DNA from: JAGQZY01 sp964588335
GTDB lineage: Bacteria > Bdellovibrionota > Bdellovibrionia > Bdellovibrionales > JAGQZY01
Length of the DNA: 64,000 bases
Reading direction: 5' to 3'
Assembly (NCBI GenBank): GCA_964588335.1
Contig: CAZPOV010000014.1
Span: 32,375-96,374 of the forward strand
Below, piece by piece: positions 16,518 through 25,388 of this stretch. Under the pieces are notes generated by a model. It searched no databases, was not told the origin of the DNA, and saw only the letters and a list, made by a program, of their open reading frames with translations. How positions within the stretch are numbered: position 1 is the first letter of the stretch; each line of letters opens with the position of its first letter. The translations under genes were made by a program, and so were the position numbers.

Positions 16518-17986
16518 CCTCTAGGCAAAGTGATTTGGCGAGACTCCAAGCCTATCAAGTGGGGCTCGCATTAAAAAAAAACTCCCATAAAGTTGAATAC
16601 CATTTTCGTGAATCCTTAGGGGACATCAATCAAGATGATCCACTGTGGGAGATGCCTGAAAAAGGTGTATTCACCGAAGATTTTCGGGAGGGTTTGATCA
16701 AGGGGCAGTGGGACCTTGTGGTGCATTCGTGGAAAGACCTTCCTATTGATCCTCTTCCAAAAACCGAAATTGTCGCGACCCTTCCAAGAGCCGATGCGCG
16801 CGATGTGTTTTTGTGTAAGAAAACCCGTTTGCAAAAATCCAGTGAAACTCTTCGCGTGTTCTCGTCCAGTCCGCGACGGATTCATAATCTCGACCCGGTA
16901 CTGAAAAAGTTTTTTCCCCAAAATCTGCAGAAGGTGGAGTTTAGCAACGTGCGAGGCAACATCCTGACCCGGGTGCGAAAAATGATGGAAGATGACAGTG
17001 TTGACGGCTTGGTTGTCGCCAAGGCTGCATTGGATCGATTGCTGTCCATTGATGGCGATGAATTTAAAGACGGTCAACAGCAGTTGCAGACTTATCTGCA
17101 AGACTGTCTTTTTCAAGTTTTACCGCTTTCCTTAAATCCAACGGCGGCCGCCCAGGGCGCTTTAGCGATAGAGATCAAAAAAGGGCGCCCTGATTTACAG
17201 AAAGCCTTGGCGGCGATTCATTGCGAGAAAACCTGGCAAGAGGCTAGCTCTGAAAGAAGTATTTTGAAAAAACATGGTGGTGGATGCCACCAGAAAATCG
17301 GTATCTCGGTTTTACAAAAAGATTACGGAACCATCGAGTACCTCAAGGGAGAAACGGAAAACGGTGAGCCGTTAGACCGTCTCGGTTTTTCGGCGATGCC
17401 TCTGAAGTTAGAGAACCCCTATGTTGGAAGGCTGAGTCTTTTTTCTCGTCAGGATTGCTCATTTACAAAAGACCCGACGGTCAAAGGCCATTTTATTTCT
17501 AGAGACACAGCGGTTCCAGAAAATACGGAGTTTACCGACGATGATTTGCTTTGGGCCAGTGGAGTCACGACTTGGGAGAAGTTGGCCGATCGCGGCTACT
17601 GGGTGTCTGGGTGCAGTGACGGTCTAGGCGAAGAGGATCCCTCCGATATGGGTCCCCTTTGTGATAAGGGCCCATGGGCCCGGTGGAGTCACACATTGGC
17701 GCCCGCTGGTGAAGATAAGTTTTTGTGGGCCACCTACACACTTGTTGCACAGCCATTTGCTGAGGATTTAAGCCCTTATAAAGAATTCTACTGGATGAGT
17801 GGAACTCAATTTGAGCGGGCCGTTGATCTGCAGCCACAAATTCTACAGGCTCGGCACTTTTGCGGGCCCGGTCATACGTACCAAAAAATCTCAGACGTGT
17901 TAAAAGCAAATGGAATGAACAATAGACCGCAGCCCCTGCCATCGCGCAGTCTTTGGTTGCAAGCCATCGAGGAACATAAAAAATGA
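16502..17986 (+). CDS. hemC: Hydroxymethylbilane synthase fused to a uroporphyrinogen-III synthase-like domain
   Basis: A 494-residue fusion. Residues 1-270 are HemC, which joins four porphobilinogens: ASRQSDLARLQA, HSWKDLP with the catalytic Asp (D79), SSSPRR, NVRGNILTRVRK, and GGGCHQKIG with C262, which holds the dipyrromethane cofactor. Residues about 345-494 look like half or more of HemD, which closes the ring: FYWMSGTQFERAV and the late HFCGPGHTYQKISDVLKANG match the FxSxxxV and GxxTxxxL patterns. No separate hemD exists in the cluster, supporting the fusion. The HemD part is divergent and rests partly on context. Overlaps hemL by four bases. Confidence 0.85.
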   Translation: MDLLIASRQSDLARLQAYQVGLALKKNSHKVEYHFRESLGDINQDDPLWEMPEKGVFTEDFREGLIKGQWDLVVHSWKDLPIDPLPKTEIVATLPRADARDVFLCKKTRLQKSSETLRVFSSSPRRIHNLDPVLKKFFPQNLQKVEFSNVRGNILTRVRKMMEDDSVDGLVVAKAALDRLLSIDGDEFKDGQQQLQTYLQDCLFQVLPLSLNPTAAAQGALAIEIKKGRPDLQKALAAIHCEKTWQEASSERSILKKHGGGCHQKIGISVLQKDYGTIEYLKGETENGEPLDRLGFSAMPLKLENPYVGRLSLFSRQDCSFTKDPTVKGHFISRDTAVPENTEFTDDDLLWASGVTTWEKLADRGYWVSGCSDGLGEEDPSDMGPLCDKGPWARWSHTLAPAGEDKFLWATYTLVAQPFAEDLSPYKEFYWMSGTQFERAVDLQPQILQARHFCGPGHTYQKISDVLKANGMNNRPQPLPSRSLWLQAIEEHKK

Positions 17987-19284
17987 GTACACTTTCAGAA
18001 AGTCTTTTTGAGCGGGCAAAAAAAGTTTCACCAGGAGGTGTTCAGTCTCCGGTTCGGGCCTTCAAGGGGCTTGGTCAGGCGCCTTTGTTTTTTAAGTCGG
18101 CCCACGGCGCGTTCATACGCTCAGTGGATGGCGTCGATTACATTGATTTTTGTCAAAGCTTTGGGCCGTTGATTTTAGGTCACCGCGATCCTGATGTTTC
18201 AGCTCGTGTTGAAGAAATGATTGGTCAGGCTTGGACGTTTGGAGCCTGTGAACCCTACAGTCTTGAACTGGCAGAATGGATTGTAGAAAATGTTCCCCAT
18301 GTTGAAAGCTGTCGCTTTGTGAGCTCTGGGACTGAGGCTGTCATGAGTGCTTGCCGAGTGGCTCGCGGAGTGACCGGTCGAAACAAGATTATAAAATTTG
18401 AAGGCTGCTACCACGGGCATGTGGATTCACTTTTGGTAAAATCCGGCAGTGGGCTGGCTGGAGTCGCCGCCAGCGACAGTGCGGGTGTCTCTGAAAACGT
18501 CGCCTCTGAAACCATTGTTTTGCCGTTGGACGATCAAGAGGCGGTTGAAAAAGCTTTTGAAAAACATAAAAATGAAATAGCGGCCGTTATCATCGAGCCG
18601 TTGCCAGCCAATTTTGGACTGTTAAAACAAGATCCTAAAAACCTCGAGCATTTGCGAAAGATCACTCAAGAAAATGGAGCTTTGCTTATTTTTGATGAGG
18701 TGATTTCTGGTTTTCGCGTGGCAATGGGCGGAATGGCTGAAGTCACTGGAGTGACTCCTGATCTTGTGACCTACGGTAAGGTCATTGGTGGTGGTTTTCC
18801 GGTGGGGTGTTACGGCGGTAAAAAAGAGTATATGGATGCGGTGGCTCCGTCAGGTCCGGTTTATCAGGCAGGAACACTCAGTGGTAATCCGGTCGGTATG
18901 GTTGCAGGTTTGGCCACTTTAACAAAAATGCAAAGGGACCGCGTGATTCCCGGAATGGAAGCCAGAGCCAGCAATTTTGTCGAAGCCTTAGAAGGGCACA
19001 TCCGTGAATTGGAATTGCCATTAAAGATTGTGCAGTTTGGATCTTTGATGTGGATTCACGGCTCCGATAAAAAAGAACCGCGCACTTTGCAGGAAATCTC
19101 TCCAAAGCAAGGTGATCTTTTCAAGCATTTGTTTTTTAACTGCTTGGACGAAGGGATTTATTTAGCACCCAATGGGTATGAGGTTTCCTTTTTATCTTGG
19201 GCTCATAGTGAAAAAATAATTATTGAGTGCAGTCACAGGTTCAAACGCGCCTTCAAAAAATTAAAGGAGAACTGGACCGAGTGA
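17983..19284 (+). CDS. hemL: Glutamate-1-semialdehyde 2,1-aminomutase
   Basis: PLP enzyme that converts glutamate-1-semialdehyde to 5-aminolevulinate. The 433-residue sequence has the family's typical features: PGGVQSPVRAF near the start, the pyridoxal-binding SSGTEAVMSACR, the GCYHGHVDSLLV segment, FDEVISGFRV, and the Schiff-base Lys in TYGKVIGGGFPVG. It pairs with hemA as the C5 route. The stop overlaps a GTG start of the histidine kinase. Confidence 0.96.
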   Translation: MSTLSESLFERAKKVSPGGVQSPVRAFKGLGQAPLFFKSAHGAFIRSVDGVDYIDFCQSFGPLILGHRDPDVSARVEEMIGQAWTFGACEPYSLELAEWIVENVPHVESCRFVSSGTEAVMSACRVARGVTGRNKIIKFEGCYHGHVDSLLVKSGSGLAGVAASDSAGVSENVASETIVLPLDDQEAVEKAFEKHKNEIAAVIIEPLPANFGLLKQDPKNLEHLRKITQENGALLIFDEVISGFRVAMGGMAEVTGVTPDLVTYGKVIGGGFPVGCYGGKKEYMDAVAPSGPVYQAGTLSGNPVGMVAGLATLTKMQRDRVIPGMEARASNFVEALEGHIRELELPLKIVQFGSLMWIHGSDKKEPRTLQEISPKQGDLFKHLFFNCLDEGIYLAPNGYEVSFLSWAHSEKIIIECSHRFKRAFKKLKENWTE

Positions 19285-20114
19285 AATGGGTATTTGGAAT
19301 CATCTTATCATGGCTCGTTTTTGTCATGTCATTGGCGGGCTGGTGGTTGTACTTTGGAATCACCACCCTGTCTAAAGCCGCCAGCTACGGAATACCTTCG
19401 GAGTTAGCCCGTCACCAAAGAATGCTGTTCACTGAAGGCATGGTACTGTTGGTCAGTCTCCTGGTTGGGGGCGTGGCTCTGTTTTACTTCACCTATTCGA
19501 CCTATCGTGAAAAATCAGCGAAAGAGATGTTTTTTGCCAGTTTCACCCATGATTTAAAAACCTCCTTATTTCGCCTGCAGTTGGAAGTTGAAAAATTGGG
19601 TGACAGTACCGAAACCCAGAATATTCTCAATCACACCCGCAAAATGCAAATCAATCTAGAGAACAGTTTAGATTCGACGGTGGGGCACGATAAAAAACTT
19701 TATATAGAGAAAGTGAATTTAAAAACTTTTTTAATCGACCTGCATGCTCAGTGGCCCGAGTTTCATATAAAAGTCAGCGGCGAGGAGCATTTGTCGATTG
19801 ATAAAAAAGCCCTGCATAGTATTTTTAAAAACCTTCTACACAATTCGGTGGTTCATGGAGGTGCAGACGAGGTGACGGTTGAGATGCAACGCAAGGGGAA
19901 AAATACCCATTTGGTCTATCATGACAATGGCAAGGCCTTCGAGGGTGACCCTTCCCAACTGGGCAAGCAGCCTGGTTTTTCAACAGAAGGCTCTGGGTTT
20001 GGACTTTATATTGTTCGGCAATGGGTGCATCGCTTGGGCGGCAAAATAGACTTAAGTGTTGGCAACAATCAGGCGCTGCAAGTTGAAATGGAATTCCCTG
20101 GAAGTGCCGCATGA
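19281..20114 (+). CDS. Sensor histidine kinase embedded in the heme operon
   Basis: A 277-residue membrane kinase: two membrane segments (about 3-30 and 52-75) with a loop of some 25 residues, HisKA box FTHDLKTSLFRLQ with H90, N-box NLLHNSVVHGG, and G2 EGSGFGLYIV. The GTG at 19281 is chosen because AAAGGAGA precedes it and it overlaps the hemL stop; a longer frame from 19227 lies in hemL. Overlap with its regulator by four bases shows coupled expression. Its position between hemL and hemE suggests a link to heme or redox state, but no sensor domain tells the ligand. Confidence 0.85.
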   Translation: MKWVFGIILSWLVFVMSLAGWWLYFGITTLSKAASYGIPSELARHQRMLFTEGMVLLVSLLVGGVALFYFTYSTYREKSAKEMFFASFTHDLKTSLFRLQLEVEKLGDSTETQNILNHTRKMQINLENSLDSTVGHDKKLYIEKVNLKTFLIDLHAQWPEFHIKVSGEEHLSIDKKALHSIFKNLLHNSVVHGGADEVTVEMQRKGKNTHLVYHDNGKAFEGDPSQLGKQPGFSTEGSGFGLYIVRQWVHRLGGKIDLSVGNNQALQVEMEFPGSAA

Positions 20115-20764
20115 AGATTCTTTTGGTTGAAGATGATCGCGATTTGGGACGTTTAATCACTGACGAGTTGGTGAAGCGAGATTACGAAGTCCGCTGGTCT
20201 CAAGATTTGGCTGCGACCAATAATTTACTAAAAGATTTTGAATTTGATCTAGCAATTATTGATTTGAATTTGCCGGACGGAAAAGGCTTTGACTTGGTTC
20301 GGCCAGTGCAGTGCCCAGTGATCATAATGAGTGCTTTGAGCGACCCTGAGAACCGTTTGAAAGGAGCTGAGTTGGGGGCCATCGATTTTATTCCCAAGCC
20401 GTTTCTGTTGCAGGAACTGTTCTTAAAAATTGACCGAGCCCTTGGCGAGCAACTTGAGAAGTCCCGGGTTTGGGCGCTTGGAACGGTCACCTTAGATCTT
20501 AATAAAAGACAAATTCAAAATGGAGATGAAACCCATTTATTAAACAAAAGGGACTTTCGGCTTTTGGATATATTAACAACTCGGGCTCCAGACGTTGTCA
20601 GTCGAGATGACATCATGGACTATGTCTATGGTAAAGATCAAACCCCTTCACATAGAACAGTCGATAATGCGGTTGTCGGAATTCGGCAGATGCTATCGGA
20701 CAATGATCATCAATGGATTCGATCGGTTCGTGGTGAAGGATATCAATGGATACACAAAGGATGA
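20111..20764 (+). CDS. OmpR-family response regulator embedded in the heme operon
   Basis: Partner of the preceding kinase, 217 residues. Receiver motifs: VEDDRDLG, phosphoacceptor in AIIDLNLPDG, SALSDPEN and the conserved Lys in FIPKPF. The C-terminal winged helix has LNKRDFRLLDIL and TVDNAVVGIRQML. The stop is directly followed by the hemE start, so it lies inside the operon. Likely targets are operon promoters, but no binding site was recognised. Confidence 0.87.
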   Translation: MKILLVEDDRDLGRLITDELVKRDYEVRWSQDLAATNNLLKDFEFDLAIIDLNLPDGKGFDLVRPVQCPVIIMSALSDPENRLKGAELGAIDFIPKPFLLQELFLKIDRALGEQLEKSRVWALGTVTLDLNKRQIQNGDETHLLNKRDFRLLDILTTRAPDVVSRDDIMDYVYGKDQTPSHRTVDNAVVGIRQMLSDNDHQWIRSVRGEGYQWIHKG

Positions 20765-21787
20765 ATGATGGCGAATAAAAAATTTGAATTGGCTTGTAAA
20801 GGCGAGGCACAAGCGGTGCCACCGATCTGGATGATGCGGCAAGCCGGCCGTTACCATAAGCATTACCAAGCTTTGCGCAAACAACACAGTTTTATTGAAC
20901 TTTGTAAAAACGCCGACCTCGCCGCTGAAGTGGCGATGGGGCCGATTGAGGATTTTGATTTCGATGTTGCCATTCTGTTTAGCGATCTTTTGTTTCCATT
21001 GGAAGCCCTTGGAATGGGTCTTGATTACAATCCAGCGCCCTCACTTGGATGGCACCTGCAAGAGGTCGACGATTTCAAAAAAATGACGTCTATTGATAAG
21101 GCCATTGAACACATGAAGTTTCAGGGAGAAGCGGTTCGGAAAACCCGACAACGTTTGCCTGACGACAAAAGCTTAATTGGCTTTGTTGGTAGTCCATGGA
21201 CTCTTTTTGTCTATGCGGTGGCGGGATCCCATAAAGTGAGCATGGTGCCTGTTAAAAAGCGTATGGCCTTGTTTCCCGCTTTCTGTGAAATGATCACTCC
21301 CTTGATGGAAGCCAATATCAAGATTCAGCTTGATGCAGGGGCCGAGAAGGTGATGATTTTTGATACCGCCGCCGGTGAACTTTCGGCTCAAGACTTTGAA
21401 AAACATCTGCATCCTTATCTCCTCAACCTGTCGAAAACCTATTCTGGGCAATTGGGATATTATTCTAAAAACACGGTTTCTGAGCATTTGCAGAGTCTTT
21501 GGTCGAAAGCGGAGTTTGGTGGCTATGGCTATGATCATCGGTGGGACTTGAAAGAGATGTTTGGAAAAAGTCGGGGTTTCGTGCAAGGCAACTTTGATCA
21601 GAACATGCTTTTTCTTCCAGAGTCTGACTTCAAGACGTACTTGGATGCTTTCTTAAAGCCTTTTTTAGAACTGTCTCCGGATGCCAGAAGAGGTTGGGTG
21701 TGTGGCTTGGGACATGGCGTTCTCCCTGAAACCCCGGAGGCTCATGTGAAGTACTTTGTCGAGCATGTTCGAAAGGTGTTTTCTTAA
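20765..21787 (+). CDS. hemE: Uroporphyrinogen decarboxylase
   Basis: Decarboxylates the four acetates of uroporphyrinogen III to give coproporphyrinogen III. The 340-residue product has the N-terminal signature PPIWMMRQAGRYHKHYQALR with its substrate-binding Arg residues, the DFDVAILFSD segment with the active-site Asp, GSPWTLF and the late GLGHGVLPETP. Two ATGs at 20765 and 20768 are possible; the second is better spaced from AAAGGA. The stop overlaps the hemN start by one base. Confidence 0.95.
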   Translation: MMANKKFELACKGEAQAVPPIWMMRQAGRYHKHYQALRKQHSFIELCKNADLAAEVAMGPIEDFDFDVAILFSDLLFPLEALGMGLDYNPAPSLGWHLQEVDDFKKMTSIDKAIEHMKFQGEAVRKTRQRLPDDKSLIGFVGSPWTLFVYAVAGSHKVSMVPVKKRMALFPAFCEMITPLMEANIKIQLDAGAEKVMIFDTAAGELSAQDFEKHLHPYLLNLSKTYSGQLGYYSKNTVSEHLQSLWSKAEFGGYGYDHRWDLKEMFGKSRGFVQGNFDQNMLFLPESDFKTYLDAFLKPFLELSPDARRGWVCGLGHGVLPETPEAHVKYFVEHVRKVFS

Positions 21788-23130
21788 TGAGTGACGAACT
21801 GTTTTATAAATACGATGTACCCGTTCCGCGTTACACCAGTTATCCGACCGTGCCGTATTGGACAGACAGTCCGACCACGGCAGAGTGGATTCAATCTTTG
21901 AATCGCGCTTACAAAGATCATCCCCTGTGGTCGCTTTATGTTCATATTCCTTATTGCGAAACACTTTGCACCTTTTGTGGCTGTAACACTTCGATCACAA
22001 AAAATCATAAACGCGAAGAGCCCTACATCGAAATGGTCCTTCGGGAGTTTGAAGCCTACAAAAAGCAGGTTCCTGACTTGATGAAGTCGCCGATGCAGCA
22101 GTTCCATTTTGGTGGAGGGACTCCCACATTTTTAAGCCCGAAAAATCTACAGATGTTGGCGTCAAAATTGATGGACGGCTTTGAAATTCCTAAAAATTTT
22201 CACGGCTCCATTGAAGTCGATCCCCGACGCACCACCAAGGAGCATCTGCAGAGGCTTCGCGATATAGGCTTTTCTCGCGTCAGCTTGGGTGTGCAGGATT
22301 TTGATGCCGAGGTTCAGCGTTTAGTGCATCGAGTTCAGCCTTTTGAAATGACTCAAAAGCTCACTGAACAGGCGCGGGAGCTAGGATACAATTCCATAAA
22401 TTTTGATTTAATTTACGGTCTACCGACTCAGAACGAAGAAAAAATCATGTCGATGATGGAAAAAACCTGGGAGTTGAAGCCCGATCGGATTGCGCTCTAC
22501 AGTTTGGCCATCGTTCCTTGGATAAAACCGGCCCAGAAGCTTTTTAAAGACGAGGATCTTCCTAGGGGGCGAGAAAAACGACGTCTTTACGAGATCTCTC
22601 GTCAGTTCTTGCTGTCTAAAGGGTATGTCGAAATCGGTATGGATCATTTTGCGTTGCCACAAGATCCTCTATCCGTTAGCGATGCCCAAAGTCGGTTACA
22701 CCGAAACTTCATGGGTTATGTCGAAGAGAGAACTCAAGTTCTTCTCGGCCTGGGAGTCTCTGCCATTTCTGAGACCCCCGATTGCTTCCATCAAAATGAG
22801 AAAGCTTTGCCGGTTTATGAGCGACGTGTGGGGATTCCTGAAATACCGACACTGCGAGGTCACAAACTGACCGCTGAGGATCAGGTACGGCGCGAGCAGA
22901 TATTGAATTTTATGACACGGGGACGGGTCGAGCTTGTCGATGAAGCGCAAAAGAAAAATGTCGCCGATTTATTAGCAGAAATGATTCGAGACGAGTTGGT
23001 TTTGATTGACGGCAATGAATTGGTTTTAACAAAAAAGGGCAAGCCGTTCCTCCGCAACGCCTGTGTGGCTTTGGATGAAAGACTGTTGCGTAATAAGCCC
23101 GATTCTGAAATCTTCTCTACATCAATGTAA
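21787..23130 (+). CDS. hemN: Oxygen-independent coproporphyrinogen III oxidase (radical SAM)
   Basis: Converts coproporphyrinogen III to protoporphyrinogen IX without oxygen. The 447-residue protein begins YDVPVPRYTSYPTVPYW, typical for true HemN rather than HemW, and carries the radical SAM cluster motif CETLCTFCGC plus the extra Cys of HemN, then FGGGTPTFL. Ends eight bases before hemY. An oxygen-dependent hemF was not seen in the window. Confidence 0.95.
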   Translation: MSDELFYKYDVPVPRYTSYPTVPYWTDSPTTAEWIQSLNRAYKDHPLWSLYVHIPYCETLCTFCGCNTSITKNHKREEPYIEMVLREFEAYKKQVPDLMKSPMQQFHFGGGTPTFLSPKNLQMLASKLMDGFEIPKNFHGSIEVDPRRTTKEHLQRLRDIGFSRVSLGVQDFDAEVQRLVHRVQPFEMTQKLTEQARELGYNSINFDLIYGLPTQNEEKIMSMMEKTWELKPDRIALYSLAIVPWIKPAQKLFKDEDLPRGREKRRLYEISRQFLLSKGYVEIGMDHFALPQDPLSVSDAQSRLHRNFMGYVEERTQVLLGLGVSAISETPDCFHQNEKALPVYERRVGIPEIPTLRGHKLTAEDQVRREQILNFMTRGRVELVDEAQKKNVADLLAEMIRDELVLIDGNELVLTKKGKPFLRNACVALDERLLRNKPDSEIFSTSM

Positions 23131-23138
23131 GGATTGTT

Positions 23139-24362
23139 TTGAACGCAGAAAAACGAGTGAACGTTATTGGTGGTGGTTTTTCCGGTTTAATTCAAGCCTT
23201 CTACTTTGCTGAAGCCGGAATCCCAACGCGACTTATAGAAAAAGACTCTCGACTGGGTGGATTGCTCGGTACACATCAACAGGGAGAATTTCTTTTTGAG
23301 CAGGCCGCCAATGCCTTCATCGCCAATAAAGAAATAGAACGAGTGGGGCGAACCATTGGCGTGCGTTGGGTGTCAAAACAACCCGCGGCCAAGAAACGCT
23401 ATATCTTTCGCGATGGACAAATGCGTCGATGGCCTTTTGGTTTTTCTGAATCTTTGCCACTGATTCGATTCGTTTTTTCTAAAAAGTGGAAAAATAAAAA
23501 GTTTTCTCCAAACCCGGATGAGTCGTTGGAACAGTGGGGACGTATTCAGCTGAGTGATGTGTTAACGGAGTATCTTTTAGAGCCCGCTATACAAGGAGTC
23601 TATGCCAGCCGTCTGGAATCTTTGGATGCGCGCCTGGTGCTCGATAGTATTGCCCATCGAAGACCCAAAGGCCAGTTGCGAGGCTCGATTGCTCCATTGG
23701 GTGGGATGCAAGAGTGGATCGACAAGATGCAAGCTTACCTTTTAGGAAAAGGTGTGGATCTCGTTCTATCTAAAGATTTTAAAGTCGAGGATTGCAGTGA
23801 CCCCACAATTCTAGCGGTCGACCTTAGAACGTTAAAAAATTGGGTGAACGAGCAAAAGTTAGACCTTCCCAAATCCATTCTAGAGACGCAGTCCGTGTCT
23901 TTGACTTCAGTGAGTCTAGGATTCAAATCTCCTAAATATCGTCTACAAGAGGGTTTCGGCTGTCTTTTCCCTCGGTCTGAAGGATTTCATTCATTGGGCG
24001 TTCTTTTCAATCACAGTATTTTCCCAGACCGCGTCGAAAAAGGTTCCAGTGAAACTTGGATTCTTAATGACCAGAAAATGGAGTTTTCAAATATGAGCCC
24101 ATCGGCTTTACTGCGCTACGTGCAATCCGATCGCAGTCTCTTGCAAAGATATGAAAAACAACCGGATGCCGTGAAGGTGAGTCAGTGGCCGCAGCGGATC
24201 CCTTTGTACAACGCAGCTCTGCGAAACTTTTTAGAAGATTACCAACGGCAGAAACCGCCTTATCTCCTAGTGGGAAATTATCTGGGAGATTTAGGGCTCA
24301 GTAAGATCATCTTCCATGCCCAAGAAAATTTGCGTCGATTTCAAGGAGGCTATTTTGCCTAA
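23139..24362 (+). CDS. hemY: Protoporphyrinogen oxidase, FAD type
   Basis: Oxidises protoporphyrinogen IX to protoporphyrin IX. The 407-residue flavoprotein has the dinucleotide fold VNVIGGGFSGLIQAFYFAEAG followed by ARLIEKDSRLGGLLGT-like residues (seen as TRLIEKDSRLGG), and a late FAD contact region LLVGNYLGDLGLSKI. The start is TTG at 23139 after AAGGA. Shorter than most HemY (about 450-470), but the order hemN-hemY-hemH makes the role clear. Overlaps hemH by eight bases. Confidence 0.87.
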   Translation: MNAEKRVNVIGGGFSGLIQAFYFAEAGIPTRLIEKDSRLGGLLGTHQQGEFLFEQAANAFIANKEIERVGRTIGVRWVSKQPAAKKRYIFRDGQMRRWPFGFSESLPLIRFVFSKKWKNKKFSPNPDESLEQWGRIQLSDVLTEYLLEPAIQGVYASRLESLDARLVLDSIAHRRPKGQLRGSIAPLGGMQEWIDKMQAYLLGKGVDLVLSKDFKVEDCSDPTILAVDLRTLKNWVNEQKLDLPKSILETQSVSLTSVSLGFKSPKYRLQEGFGCLFPRSEGFHSLGVLFNHSIFPDRVEKGSSETWILNDQKMEFSNMSPSALLRYVQSDRSLLQRYEKQPDAVKVSQWPQRIPLYNAALRNFLEDYQRQKPPYLLVGNYLGDLGLSKIIFHAQENLRRFQGGYFA

Positions 24363-25359
24363 GATAGGAGTGGTATTTTCAAACCTCGGAACCCCTAAAA
24401 GTCCCAGCCCTGAAGACGTCGGTGCCTACCTCGGGGAATTTTTAATGGATCATCATGTGATTCAAATTCCTGGGCCTTTACGCTGGCTGCTGGTGCGCGG
24501 AATAATTGTTCCGTTTCGAAAGAAGAAATCGGCAGCCAATTACAAGGAAGTTTGGACTGAGATGGGATCTCCTTTGTTGGTTGAAACAGAGAAAGCGGCG
24601 CAGGCTCTGCAGCGTGAGTTGGGTACGGATTACAAGGTCGTGGTGGGAATGCGGTACGGTGAGCCCAGTTTCAAAACCTGTGCTGATCAGCTCAAAGACT
24701 GTGAGACAGTGATTTTCTTTCCCCAGTATCCCCAGTATGCGGCGTCAACGGTGCAGACCGGTTTAGACCATTTCTTTCAATTTTTTGAGCCCTCCAAGGT
24801 TCGAGTGGTGCCACCTTATTATGATCATCCGGCTTTCTTAAAGGCTTACGGCGAATTTTTAAAACAACGGTGGCAAGCCGGTGAGGTCGATCATCTTTTG
24901 ATGAGTTTTCATGGCTTACCCGAAAGTCACCTCAAGAAATCGGATCCCACCGGTCAGCACTGTTTGCAAAAGCCCGATTGTTGTGCGCACGCTCAAGGCG
25001 CTGTGCTGCAGTCCTGCTACCGAGCGCAATGTTACCGGTCGGCGGAGGGGATTGCCCAGGCGGCCGGTCTGTCGAAAGATCAGTATTCGGTTAGCTTTCA
25101 GTCGCGTTTGGGTCGACAGAAGTGGATTGAGCCCTACACCGAGGATCGCTATGGGACCTTGGTAAAGGAAGGTCACAAGAAAATCGCCGTGATTTGCCCG
25201 GGATTTCCTGTTGATGGGCTTGAAACTTTAGAGGAAATTGCTATGACAGGTCGAGAGACCTTTCTCAGCCAAGGCGGCGAGTCTTTTCAGTATTGGCCCT
25301 GCCTTAACGATGATCGGCGCTGGATCCAAGCTTGCGTTGAGCTTGTCAAAAACGGATAA
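24355..25359 (+). CDS. hemH: Ferrochelatase
   Basis: Inserts Fe2+ into protoporphyrin IX. The 334-residue product from TTG 24355 (five bases after AAGGAGG) begins LPKIGVVFSNLGTPKSPSPEDV, the normal family N-terminus; a longer frame from ATG 24316 lies inside hemY. Active-site landmarks are FFPQYPQYAASTVQTG, LLMSFHGLPESHLKKSDP with the catalytic His, FQSRLGRQKWIEPYT and the late Glu in PGFPVDGLETLEEI. Several Cys at about 205-235 (CLQKPDCCAHAQGAVLQSC) are of interest, since some ferrochelatases bind a 2Fe-2S cluster, but the ligand pattern was not confirmed. Confidence 0.94.
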   Translation: MPKIGVVFSNLGTPKSPSPEDVGAYLGEFLMDHHVIQIPGPLRWLLVRGIIVPFRKKKSAANYKEVWTEMGSPLLVETEKAAQALQRELGTDYKVVVGMRYGEPSFKTCADQLKDCETVIFFPQYPQYAASTVQTGLDHFFQFFEPSKVRVVPPYYDHPAFLKAYGEFLKQRWQAGEVDHLLMSFHGLPESHLKKSDPTGQHCLQKPDCCAHAQGAVLQSCYRAQCYRSAEGIAQAAGLSKDQYSVSFQSRLGRQKWIEPYTEDRYGTLVKEGHKKIAVICPGFPVDGLETLEEIAMTGRETFLSQGGESFQYWPCLNDDRRWIQACVELVKNG

Positions 25360-25388
25360 TAGGACTGTTTTTAGTTCGGAGGATTGGA

